A DNA stretch of 64,000 nucleotides from a virus, in IMG/VR virus record IMGVR_UViG_3300023174_000079, positions 1-64,000 of that record. One strand, 5' to 3'. This document shows positions 6,493 to 15,561 of the stretch, in pieces. The translations under genes and the position numbers were made by a program. Every line of letters begins with the position of its first letter. The stretch's first letter is position 1. The notes under the pieces are model-generated. The model searched no databases, was not told the origin of the DNA, and saw only the letters and a list, made by a program, of their open reading frames with translations.

Positions 6493-7179
6493 ATGCTAGT
6501 TTTTGATCCTATAGCTCACTCCTATAAAAATGAATTTACAGGAGAAATATATACTTCCGCTTCAGCAGTTCTTGCTAAATTTAAGAAACCGTTTGAAGCT
6601 GATATTATCGCTGAACGTGTAGCAAAAAAAAGGAAGTGCACTGTTGCTGAGGTAAAGGCAGAGTGGAAGCAGGCAAACGACTTTAGTAAAACATACGGCA
6701 CTGAAGTTCACGCTGTTATTGAACAGTACAATAAGATGGGTACATACGATATAAAATACGTTGATATTATTCAGGCTTATATAGATCTTGATCTTATTGA
6801 TGCAAAGCGTGATAATATTTTATCTGAGCAACAGGTATATAATCATGAATACAAAATTGCAGGGACTGCAGATATTATTCGCTTAGAGGATAAAGGTGGG
6901 TTTAGTGTTTTTGATTTTAAAACAAATAAAAAGTTTAATCTCTACAGTCAATATAATGACTACTTACTCTCACCTGTTGATCATCTTCCTGCATGTGAAT
7001 ATTCAAATTACGCTCTTCAGCTCTCTCTCTACGCTTTTATGTATCAGGGTATTACCGGGCGCCGGGTCAATCAATTAGGTATTATATATTTTGATCGCGA
7101 AGCTTGTAAATTTACTCATTACCCGATAAATTATATGAAGCATGAAATTCTTTCTATGCTCAATTATATTAAAAACTAA
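6493..7179 (+). CDS. PD-(D/E)XK superfamily nuclease (RecB/Cas4-like)
   Basis: This 228-residue protein has the ordered motifs of a RecB-type nuclease domain: GTEVHAVIE (His73), SEQQVY (Glu113), AGTADII (Asp127), VFDFKTNK (Asp141-x-Lys143) and YALQLSLYA (Gln176). Together these form a two-metal DNA-cleaving site. In phages such proteins act as exonucleases in recombination, host DNA breakdown or end processing; which applies is not shown. It is driven by a strong early promoter and is followed at once by a co-oriented unknown gene. Confidence 0.85.
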   Translation: MLVFDPIAHSYKNEFTGEIYTSASAVLAKFKKPFEADIIAERVAKKRKCTVAEVKAEWKQANDFSKTYGTEVHAVIEQYNKMGTYDIKYVDIIQAYIDLDLIDAKRDNILSEQQVYNHEYKIAGTADIIRLEDKGGFSVFDFKTNKKFNLYSQYNDYLLSPVDHLPACEYSNYALQLSLYAFMYQGITGRRVNQLGIIYFDREACKFTHYPINYMKHEILSMLNYIKN

Positions 7180-7650
7180 ATGAAATTTATTGATCAAATT
7201 CTGCAAAACAGTCAGATTAAAGAAGCTAAGCTTTATGGTCCGTCAAAAAAAGCAGCCGAAAGACCGGAGACTGGTGTTACTATTCAAACACCGGCCGCGT
7301 TTCATGTTATTAAGGATTGTGCAACACTAGCTAACAAATATTTACCTCATTTTGTCTTTGGTCATTACGCTAATCCTTTTGAAGTATTAAAGGGTAAGTT
7401 TACACAAGAAGATATAGCAGAGTTTGTCAATGAAGCAAATTCTGATATTGTATTAAATCAACTTCTTGCCCTTATTGTCGGTAAAATAAACTTAACCTTA
7501 CCGCAGTTAGTCCAAACACCTTCTACATCCGTGAGTAATGTTACAAGTTCATCGGATCCCTACGGTGATTATGAATCCTATAGTGATATAGTGCCTGTAG
7601 CTACTCAGGATACAACCACTTTATTATGTAACGCCTTCGGTGTTCGATAA
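7180..7650 (+). CDS. Hypothetical protein
   Basis: A 156-residue protein beginning directly after the nuclease stop, so probably co-translated with it. The N-terminal part is helical; the C-terminal third is Ser/Thr-rich (SVSNVTSSSDPYGDYESYSD) and likely disordered. No family was recognised. A role with the nuclease is possible from context only. Confidence 0.6.
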   Translation: MKFIDQILQNSQIKEAKLYGPSKKAAERPETGVTIQTPAAFHVIKDCATLANKYLPHFVFGHYANPFEVLKGKFTQEDIAEFVNEANSDIVLNQLLALIVGKINLTLPQLVQTPSTSVSNVTSSSDPYGDYESYSDIVPVATQDTTTLLCNAFGVR

Positions 7651-7656
7651 TAAATA
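7649..7656 (+). promoter_or_regulatory. Late promoter box AATAAATA
   Basis: A late-type box nine bases upstream of the ATG at 7666; it overlaps the stop codon of the upstream gene. Confidence 0.55.
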
Positions 7657-7665
7657 ATTAAAATA

Positions 7666-8025
7666 ATGAAATTGTTAACTCCTTTCCTCAAGATTCAAAA
7701 TCAGCTAAGAATCTTTCACTGGCAGACCTCTAGTTATGCCCAGCACAAGGCTTTTGGAAAGGCTTATGAGAATCTCGATGGTTTTATCGATGAGTTTGTT
7801 GAGATTTTTATGGGTAAGTACGGTCGTTCTAAAGCAGCTACTAGTTATAGTATTGAATTAGATAACCTTGGGAACGATTATCTTGAAGTTGTTAATAGTT
7901 TTATCGCCTATCTTATTAGTATTACTGATGAAGTCGACTCTGTTAACGATACTGATCTTCTCAATATTCGTGATTCTATGGTTGGTGAGCTCAATCGCTT
8001 GAAATATCTTCTTACGCTCAATTAA
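7666..8025 (+). CDS. Dps/ferritin-like helical phage protein
   Basis: This 119-residue all-helical protein has FHWQTSSYAQHKAFGKAYEN and FIDEFVEIFMGKYG, matching a Dps-like family common in marine phages (I associate it with DUF5856). The His, Asp and Glu in these helices sit where the Dps ferroxidase ligands occur. Iron binding or DNA protection is family-based inference. The gene has its own late box. Its TAA stop interlocks with that of the convergent virion gene (TTAA at 8022-8025). Confidence 0.6.
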   Translation: MKLLTPFLKIQNQLRIFHWQTSSYAQHKAFGKAYENLDGFIDEFVEIFMGKYGRSKAATSYSIELDNLGNDYLEVVNSFIAYLISITDEVDSVNDTDLLNIRDSMVGELNRLKYLLTLN

Positions 8026-11000
8026 GCGGTCACGTCGTATCCCCAAGTGTATGTATTATCGTTGATATCGATACGACCTGCAGCAGAGCCAACTGCTGTA
8101 TAGGTATTGAGATACGGGCTACCGACTCTTATACTATTTGGTAGTTGGTTGCTGAAATTTATATTATAAACATCTGTTGCAGGCTTGTGTAGTGTACAGG
8201 TTATATTGTGTACATCGTTTTGTGTGTATTGGAAGCGTATTGTAATTATGTAGAAGCAATTAGCTGTATCTTTTCCAAGATACGTAAGTGTATATAATCC
8301 GGTTTCCTTACTATAGTTAAGAGTTGGCTTTTCAATTTTTACTATGTTTAACTCTAATCCTTTTCCGTATAAAGAGAAAGCGCTTAATTCGCTAAAGGTC
8401 AAGCTAGAGTCGTTCTTTTGCGGAAAGATTTGATTTATTTGCTCGGTAACCAAATCAAGTATATATATTGTTGGATATATAGCTTTGTAATTTGAAGCGC
8501 TCAAGTTATTATGGTGCAGTGTGGTAGCTGCTACGGTGAGTAAATTTGTGTCTTCATCAAACCAGACAGTTGAAAACTTTTCAAGTTCAGGCTGATTGCC
8601 GCGATTTAAAATAATAGGAGGTGTCCGTGAAGTTGTAATAGCGTTCACATTATAGTCATATTGTAGCTTATTGAAAATTAAATAATTCTCCGTTTCAATC
8701 TGTAAGGTATCAAAATAAACGTCAAAGTTAATTGTATTACTATACACTTCATTTTGTATAGCACTGGGTAGAGATGCAAAGACTGCACTCAATGCTGTAG
8801 ATAGTGGTCCGGTGAAGGTGCTGTTAGCGTTTCTAAAATAGAACTCCCCGTGCTCGATATTTTTTGTATAGTAGAGAGAATTCTTTGTTACATTAATACC
8901 GGAGAGTGACTGATTAAGGACGGTATCAGTATTAGCAAGTCGGGCGTTAACAAAGTTTGTTGGTTCGTTATATTGATAATTATATGTGATTACATCACAC
9001 GGTCCGGCGTTAATGTTATAATCCCAGAATGCACCGCCATCGTATGTATCTGTAATATAAAAATTGTTTAAACTATCGCTTAGGAATTGAGCTTGATCGG
9101 TAAAATTCGCTACCCCTATTGGACTATTGGGCTGAGGCGCACCATCGGCAAGAGTATTATAGTAGAGATAGGAGTCTGTTGGTGTATAGCCGCTTTGATC
9201 GCTCGGAACGTCTGGTAATAGGGTATTATCTGGTTTTGTAAAGTTTACCCCGTCACCTACTGAGCAATCGTAAGTATCAGGATTTGCGTATCCGTATGCT
9301 GTATCATTTGTTTTAAAGTCATATGATTCTAGTACTAATGCTATTCCACCATCGTTAAATGTAGCTCCATTATCTAGATAACTTGTACCGTATATAGTTG
9401 TTGTAGGCTGTGCATTATAAATTGGTATATTACCACTGCTATCAACATGCTCGTCGATACTCGTTTTTAACACGACACCGGAGTAGTTAAGAGTTGTTCC
9501 ATAAGGAATATAGTTAACATTCTGTACGTTTGTTTTAGCTACATACCAACCAGGCCAGTTTGCATCTGCTGCAGTTAAATTAAAGACAAAGCTATCAAAA
9601 ACAAAATCTAAAAATTTAGTGGCGTGGGTGATAGTGTTAAATTGTTTATTTACGGCTGATTTATAAAGGCCGTACTGATTACCGTAAATATCACTCTTAA
9701 ACTGTACAAGGGTTTTATTTATCGGTAAAAGTGTACTCTCTCTCTGATCAATAGGAAATTGATTAATCAGTACAAGTGGATAAACATCAATATTACTCCA
9801 TATTGTATCTTGATCCCCGGTAAAAAAGTCCTGAGGATCAGCGTATCGCTGAATACCAAAATCAGTATAGTTTAATGTCTGTTCTCGTGTCTGATATGCT
9901 CTAAATGTCTGAAAACATGGATCACTTATCACATCACCCATTCTATATTGATTACTATAATCAATTTTATTAAAATAATTTTCTTCTAAAAATGTTAGTG
10001 GTGACTGAAAATCGAGTTTTGTGTTACCAGAGATATTACCATATTTCGATGGATCTGGGAAGTAGTAAACAGAGTTTGGTTGCAGTTTGGCTAGGTCAAT
10101 TTTTGATGTAAAATTGAAGTTTGTAAAATTAGCTATACCGATTTTATCAGGTTTAAAAAATAAGCCGATTTCTTTTTCTGTCTTTAAAAATTCTTGACTC
10201 GGAACAGCTGCAATAGTGGGATAGCGCTTATTAAGAAAATTTGCATAGTCATTATTTGCTGTAAAGAGGACACCAGAGGTAAATGTAGAGTTAGTGCTAG
10301 TGGCAATATAATAAAAATCTGTTCCGATGTACTTACTAATTTCCTGACTTATGGTTTGTAAATTGAGGTTATTAATGTTACCGTCATTAACAGTAGATAT
10401 GAAATCACTATCTTTGAGTAAATTGAGTTGATTGGAGTTTACTAACGGGTCAATTGTAAAATTATTAGTACCGAGCTCAATAGCATAAAACGGATAGCTA
10501 AGAATAGCTTTAACAATACTCTGATTAATATTAAGAAAGAGATAAGGGTCAATTTCAGACTGATTAAGGCTAAAGAAATCATTTCTTAATCCGGTAGTTA
10601 CATTATAAGCGGAAGCTGGTAAAGTCGGGCTTATATCGTAGTAATCAGTATACGTGTCGTACAGATCCTCAATATCAATATTAATATTACCACTAATATT
10701 TGATATAGGTAAATTAAGCGTGCTTAACTTTGTTGCAATGTCTTTGGTTTGAAGAGCGTTGACAAAGCTAACATATAGTAAATTCTCAATACCTAAATTT
10801 GAACCCTTGAGATTGTATTGTAATGTTGCAGTTTGAGCTTCATCGCGTAGGGTACTATAGTAAATACAGATATCTTTTATTTTTTTAGCAATGAACGGAA
10901 CAATAATTGCTAGATCACGGCTATTGGTAATATCTATATTTTGAAGATATCTTTGCTCGTCATCTGATGTATAATTGAGTACGATTTCGTTGATTAAATT

Positions 11001-11246
11001 TGTATAATAGGCCTGTACACCAGCAGAAGCCTGTTCAACGCTTACGCCCTTAGCAGCGTACCAGTTATTAAGATAGGATTGGTATCGATTTAGGAATTCG
11101 CCTGTTGTTGTGAATAATTGTGTATTATACTTGAGCCAATCGGTAAATGTAAGAGGCTGTAAACGATCAATAGGATCGGCTGGTGGTACGATCGCGGTAA
11201 TCGAATTGCTGAGTCTTTCATCTATAAATTGTAGGGTCTCGGCCAT
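8022..11246 (-). CDS. Large virion protein, probably baseplate or tail-associated
   Basis: This 1074-residue protein is rich in Asn, Thr, Tyr and Ser with almost no Cys, typical of beta-rich tail proteins. The N-terminal 180 residues are more helical (LQPLTFTDWLKYNTQ), as in a docking domain; the rest looks like repeated beta structure. It is the last gene in the gp25, gp6, PKD/LamG row and has its own late box, so it should be a late structural protein at the baseplate periphery. Its place recalls T4 gp7/gp8/gp10, but I see no convincing homology. Confidence 0.6.
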   Translation of the reverse strand: MAETLQFIDERLSNSITAIVPPADPIDRLQPLTFTDWLKYNTQLFTTTGEFLNRYQSYLNNWYAAKGVSVEQASAGVQAYYTNLINEIVLNYTSDDEQRYLQNIDITNSRDLAIIVPFIAKKIKDICIYYSTLRDEAQTATLQYNLKGSNLGIENLLYVSFVNALQTKDIATKLSTLNLPISNISGNINIDIEDLYDTYTDYYDISPTLPASAYNVTTGLRNDFFSLNQSEIDPYLFLNINQSIVKAILSYPFYAIELGTNNFTIDPLVNSNQLNLLKDSDFISTVNDGNINNLNLQTISQEISKYIGTDFYYIATSTNSTFTSGVLFTANNDYANFLNKRYPTIAAVPSQEFLKTEKEIGLFFKPDKIGIANFTNFNFTSKIDLAKLQPNSVYYFPDPSKYGNISGNTKLDFQSPLTFLEENYFNKIDYSNQYRMGDVISDPCFQTFRAYQTREQTLNYTDFGIQRYADPQDFFTGDQDTIWSNIDVYPLVLINQFPIDQRESTLLPINKTLVQFKSDIYGNQYGLYKSAVNKQFNTITHATKFLDFVFDSFVFNLTAADANWPGWYVAKTNVQNVNYIPYGTTLNYSGVVLKTSIDEHVDSSGNIPIYNAQPTTTIYGTSYLDNGATFNDGGIALVLESYDFKTNDTAYGYANPDTYDCSVGDGVNFTKPDNTLLPDVPSDQSGYTPTDSYLYYNTLADGAPQPNSPIGVANFTDQAQFLSDSLNNFYITDTYDGGAFWDYNINAGPCDVITYNYQYNEPTNFVNARLANTDTVLNQSLSGINVTKNSLYYTKNIEHGEFYFRNANSTFTGPLSTALSAVFASLPSAIQNEVYSNTINFDVYFDTLQIETENYLIFNKLQYDYNVNAITTSRTPPIILNRGNQPELEKFSTVWFDEDTNLLTVAATTLHHNNLSASNYKAIYPTIYILDLVTEQINQIFPQKNDSSLTFSELSAFSLYGKGLELNIVKIEKPTLNYSKETGLYTLTYLGKDTANCFYIITIRFQYTQNDVHNITCTLHKPATDVYNINFSNQLPNSIRVGSPYLNTYTAVGSAAGRIDINDNTYTWGYDVTA

Positions 11247-11251
11247 GGAAA

Positions 11252-11259
11252 TATTTAGC
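11252..11259 (-). promoter_or_regulatory. Late promoter box GCTAAATA
   Basis: On the minus strand the box ends five bases before the ATG at 11246, in the short gap between two large virion genes. Confidence 0.6.
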
Positions 11260-11263
11260 TATT

Positions 11264-14200
11264 TTAGCTGTTGTACGTAATGTTAGCAGCTGAAGTAAAT
11301 AACCGCAGCCCCATAGTCAGCTCATAGCTAAGTAAGCTTTGTACTATACCGCTATCTGAGCTCCAATTACTATAGGAACTATTAGTAGGAGATAGTGTTG
11401 TGTAGGGATCATTCCAATTAATAACGTTATCATAATACGTATTATTAAAAACCGGATTATAGTTATAAAATTTATAGAAATTATTAATTTGTGTACCAGT
11501 AATAGTATCTGGTACAACTAATCCCCAACCCCAGTCGGGTATATATGAGGATAATGGTATAACCTCATCTGTGTTATAGTAAGCAATAAGATTATTATTA
11601 ATAAGCTTAAAATTATCAGAGAATAACTCCTGTGCTACAATAGGTGTTCCATTTGTAAATACGCCCGTGAGCGGGTCAATTTGTGATCCTAAATTAACAC
11701 CGTATGTACTATTAGATATAATTGTACCTTGGGTGTTAAAATTTTGTGTAAATTTATTATTATTACCCCAGAGTGTGCTTTGTTTGATGGAGAGTAAATC
11801 TACTAAACGACGAAGCTGTGGAGGTAAGGTGAGATTGTATTGATCAAACTCTACTGTTAGCTCTTGACAAAAAGAAATTAATTCATTAATATTAGCTTTT
11901 GATATATCGGCGTTATTATTAACAAAGTTTGCAATCTTTTCGTATACTGTTTTACCAAGCTCGTAAGGCTGGGCATCTAACCCACCTACAATAGCTCCTA
12001 GAAATTGATCAAAGAAAACTTGTTTATCGAGAAGAGTCTCTTGATAGCGTAGGGAATCATAAAAACCTGCTGCATTCCAATTTTCATTAACCTTAGCGAT
12101 ATTATACTGACCGGTACTGGGATAGATATTAAAGAGATTAGAAGCTCCTGTAATAGTACGAATTGTACTAACGGGGGCTGCATACTTGTTTAACCAATTA
12201 TAACCATTCCAGTCACCATATGCTTGAAATTCTTTGAGACCGTCACTATAGCCGTATTGATTGTTAGCTACATTAATTGGTGTTGTGTAGCTACTAATTA
12301 CAGGTAGTCCTGTTGTAGGGTAAGTTAGTGGTAAGGTATATTTCGGATTTAACACATCTGTTGTGATTAAATTTGCATCAAAAACATACAGGTTTTTATC
12401 AAAATTATTAATGACCCAGATATCGTTTGATGTGTCACATGTTATACCACCAATGCTACAAATATAGTTTGTAGTATTATTGCCAAGACCGGCTATATAA
12501 TTAGTTGTTTGTTTTGTAACGCCGTCGATCTTAGTAAGTGTTTCGGCTCCTTGAATGACCCAGGCATTTTGATTACCGTCAATAGTAAGATTACCAATTT
12601 GTTGAAATCCGCTTAACGGGAAACCAGATATTAAATTACCGCTGATATCAAATTTGTAGAGATAGTCATTTCTATTACTAAAACCAATACCTTGGGAATT
12701 ATGGTTAATAGCTGTGACCCAGACGTTACTATTTCTGTCAATCTGAATTTGTTCAGGTGATATGCCACTTGGGAAAATAATTGACGTAAGAATTGTTGCA
12801 GTTGTCGTAAAATTATTTTCTCCTTGATATTTTATTAAGGCACTGTAATCAGGGTGAGTATAAGCGACCCAGAGATTATTATCAATATCTGTATCAATAG
12901 AAGATGGGAGATATAAATCTTCTCCAGCAAAGCCGCTCAGACTATTATAATCTGAGCTCAGCGTAGTTACATTGGTTGCAGTTGTCGGTGACGCTATTGT
13001 TGTAACGAGCCCTGATGCAGTATCAAGCTTAATTACCACGCCGCTATCGATAAGAGAAGCCCATAGATTGTTTTTTCTATCTAGTGTGAGGTCGTTTGGT
13101 GAGGCGGCTGAAAGACTATTAAGAGTGAACGGATAGCGGTAATCAACAATTGATGTTTGGTTATTAACAAGGGTAACCATTGCAGATAATTGATATGTCG
13201 TTAAGAGATTGCCGTAGATATCATATTTTAATATTTGGTCTCCTACAGGGTCGGCAAACCAAGTTTGATAATCATTATCAGCTCCTGCTCCTGATGGAGC
13301 TACAGCTAAGGCATAAACGTTATTTGCATTTATATTAAATTTTGCACTGTTTGAAAATGTAATAGTGGTGAGATTATTATACCCGTTAATATTTTCTTGA
13401 CGAAGAACTCTAATAGCAGAATCGTACTGTGGAATAGTTATCCAATTAATAAGTGTGTCTTTGAGGTAATAAGGTTGGTCTTTAACATTAACAGAGGCTG
13501 TTAGATAGCAATTTTCTGTACTTTGTGAAGCGATAAAATATCCCTTATAGAAGGCACCAATTGATTGTGGTACCTGTGAACTAAAATCTTCGTAAAATTT
13601 GACACCGTCAAGTATGAAGGGCCCACCTGAGACGGCACTAAGTGTCGTGTATATAATGGTACCAACAGTAAAATCAGTATACGGTAGTCCGATACCGTTA
13701 TTGTATAGACTAGTTACTTCAGCTTCAGATAAGGCTCGGCTCCAAACGCCAGTTTCATCAATGCTTCCCCAAAATGAAGCATCTGGAGGTGTAGCAACGG
13801 AAGTATATTCATCACCACCGATTCCCCAAAAAGTATCTATATTCGCTAAATTCCCCAACCAAGCGCTATTGCTATCTACAATACTCCCATCAACATAAAA
13901 AACAATTGTAGAACCATCGTATGTTAATACAAGATGATGCCAATTATTGTCTCCATAATCAAATGGCTCTGATTGAAAAGCATTCTCATCGCCGTTGATG
14001 TAATAAAACAACCCACCATAAGGAGGGTTGATGTTTATGTTGGCTATATTTGATCCACCACCACTAGGGCCAGATTGACCAACTATTGTTGCTTGAGATG
14101 TGTTTGCATAATCTGCGTTATCATATTTAACCCATACAGATATAGTAAAGGCGGAACGACCGCCAAGAGTAAAAGAATTATTCGATAGATAATTGCCACT

Positions 14201-15553
14201 CCCATTATATACAGCACCATCGCTAATAATACCGGTTCCATTGGCAACGCCACCGTTGTTTGTTAGTGTATAACCATTTCCAGTAGAATCAGACCAACTA
14301 GAGTCATCTAGTGTCCAGTAAGCTAAGAGATTGTCAGGTAATGTGTTGGGTTCGTAGCTTGTTACTTGATATGTATATGTCGTCGTCGGATTATATACAA
14401 CAACATCTGTCTGAACATCATAGTAGAGTTGCGGTGTGATAGAGGGGTTCTGTACTACGGAGGAGGATAGAGGTGGGTAGTTTTTTGTGGTAAAATCTTC
14501 AGAATCCTTAAATTTAATAACGTATGGAATTTCTGTATCCTGCCAGCTAATAGGCGGTATATCAAAGGTATGATCCACAGGAGTACCTTCTCCATCTATA
14601 CCGGTAGTAGTGATTGAAAGATGATCTGCAGGATTATAACGAGTCTTAACACTAGCAAATACTGCAGGATCTATATTTTGAAACCCCTGTGGTGGGTAGC
14701 TAATATAGTCAAATGCGTTTGTACGGTAGGTAAATGCATCGTTAAATTTTGAATTATCAATTGATGCGAAAATTATAATAGGACTACTCTCTGTTAATAA
14801 ATTTGTCGGTATATCATCTGTATACCAGAACTGACATGATCCTGTGACCCCAGTTAATACGCTTCCAGGGTCTGTGGCATTACAACGTTGAAGTTGATTG
14901 TTTTGTATATTGGCGTAAATTTCTGTTACTGTAGGTTGTATGCTCTCAATAGTAACGTAATCGATGTTTCCATTAATAGTTGAAAGAGTATAAAAGCGAC
15001 TCAACGTTCTGAGATGCGACCATTTGTCGAGTCGAGTTTGTGGTATGTAATTATATGCACCGCGGGCTCCAGAGGCATATAAATTAATTGTATATCCCAT
15101 GGCGCTAAGTGCGGGGTAGTCTTGCCAGCTAAAATATGTATTAATCGTTAGTGGGTCAATTAATTTACCAACAGGTATATCGTAAATTAAGCTTTTGTAA
15201 TCCTGAAATGCAATTTGTGTTGATATGTAATTAAAAATCTGAACAGTAGCTGAATACGTGCTATCGTATGCGTTACCAAAGCTATCGAAAATTGTTAACG
15301 TGACGTTGTATATACCCGGCCATTGATAATGGTGGGTTGGGTTTAATTCAGTTGATGAACTACCGTCACCAAAATCCCAATGCAGTGTCTTATTTGATAT
15401 GTTTGTAGCTCCAGAAAGAACCGAGGAGGTAGTAAAGTCTGGTATAAAGGTAAGCGGTGTATTGCTTAGAGTATACGAAGATAATACGTTGCTGTTAGTA
15501 TAGTCAACAACATCATAATAAATGTATGTGTAGTTGGGTGTTATTGTTGACAT
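11264..15553 (-). CDS. Giant baseplate/tail protein with PKD, LamG-like and propeller repeats
   Basis: This 1429-residue protein carries a PKD domain near residues 30-105 (WDFGDGSSS then YNVTLTIFD) and a LamG/concanavalin-like domain near 405-620 (LLAYWTLDDSSWSD; WHHLVLTYDGSTIVFYVDG; ALSEAEVTSLYNNG). At about 730-1080 it has five or more NHL/SMP-30-like blades recurring as N-x-W-V (NNLWASLIDSG, NNLWVAY, SNVWVTA, QNAWVIQG, NDIWVINN). The last 300 residues have no domain I know and may anchor it to the wedge. PKD and LamG modules suggest glycan or surface binding. The gene lies directly after gp6, in the place of T4 gp7, but homology to gp7 is not established. Confidence 0.75.
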   Translation of the reverse strand: MSTITPNYTYIYYDVVDYTNSNVLSSYTLSNTPLTFIPDFTTSSVLSGATNISNKTLHWDFGDGSSSTELNPTHHYQWPGIYNVTLTIFDSFGNAYDSTYSATVQIFNYISTQIAFQDYKSLIYDIPVGKLIDPLTINTYFSWQDYPALSAMGYTINLYASGARGAYNYIPQTRLDKWSHLRTLSRFYTLSTINGNIDYVTIESIQPTVTEIYANIQNNQLQRCNATDPGSVLTGVTGSCQFWYTDDIPTNLLTESSPIIIFASIDNSKFNDAFTYRTNAFDYISYPPQGFQNIDPAVFASVKTRYNPADHLSITTTGIDGEGTPVDHTFDIPPISWQDTEIPYVIKFKDSEDFTTKNYPPLSSSVVQNPSITPQLYYDVQTDVVVYNPTTTYTYQVTSYEPNTLPDNLLAYWTLDDSSWSDSTGNGYTLTNNGGVANGTGIISDGAVYNGSGNYLSNNSFTLGGRSAFTISVWVKYDNADYANTSQATIVGQSGPSGGGSNIANININPPYGGLFYYINGDENAFQSEPFDYGDNNWHHLVLTYDGSTIVFYVDGSIVDSNSAWLGNLANIDTFWGIGGDEYTSVATPPDASFWGSIDETGVWSRALSEAEVTSLYNNGIGLPYTDFTVGTIIYTTLSAVSGGPFILDGVKFYEDFSSQVPQSIGAFYKGYFIASQSTENCYLTASVNVKDQPYYLKDTLINWITIPQYDSAIRVLRQENINGYNNLTTITFSNSAKFNINANNVYALAVAPSGAGADNDYQTWFADPVGDQILKYDIYGNLLTTYQLSAMVTLVNNQTSIVDYRYPFTLNSLSAASPNDLTLDRKNNLWASLIDSGVVIKLDTASGLVTTIASPTTATNVTTLSSDYNSLSGFAGEDLYLPSSIDTDIDNNLWVAYTHPDYSALIKYQGENNFTTTATILTSIIFPSGISPEQIQIDRNSNVWVTAINHNSQGIGFSNRNDYLYKFDISGNLISGFPLSGFQQIGNLTIDGNQNAWVIQGAETLTKIDGVTKQTTNYIAGLGNNTTNYICSIGGITCDTSNDIWVINNFDKNLYVFDANLITTDVLNPKYTLPLTYPTTGLPVISSYTTPINVANNQYGYSDGLKEFQAYGDWNGYNWLNKYAAPVSTIRTITGASNLFNIYPSTGQYNIAKVNENWNAAGFYDSLRYQETLLDKQVFFDQFLGAIVGGLDAQPYELGKTVYEKIANFVNNNADISKANINELISFCQELTVEFDQYNLTLPPQLRRLVDLLSIKQSTLWGNNNKFTQNFNTQGTIISNSTYGVNLGSQIDPLTGVFTNGTPIVAQELFSDNFKLINNNLIAYYNTDEVIPLSSYIPDWGWGLVVPDTITGTQINNFYKFYNYNPVFNNTYYDNVINWNDPYTTLSPTNSSYSNWSSDSGIVQSLLSYELTMGLRLFTSAANITYNS

Positions 15554-15561
15554 TCGTAGTA

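Noticed and set aside
13599-13898. Plus-strand ORF inside the giant tail protein
   Set aside because: Shadow of the LamG-like coding region; no promoter or Shine-Dalgarno and no sensible protein pattern.
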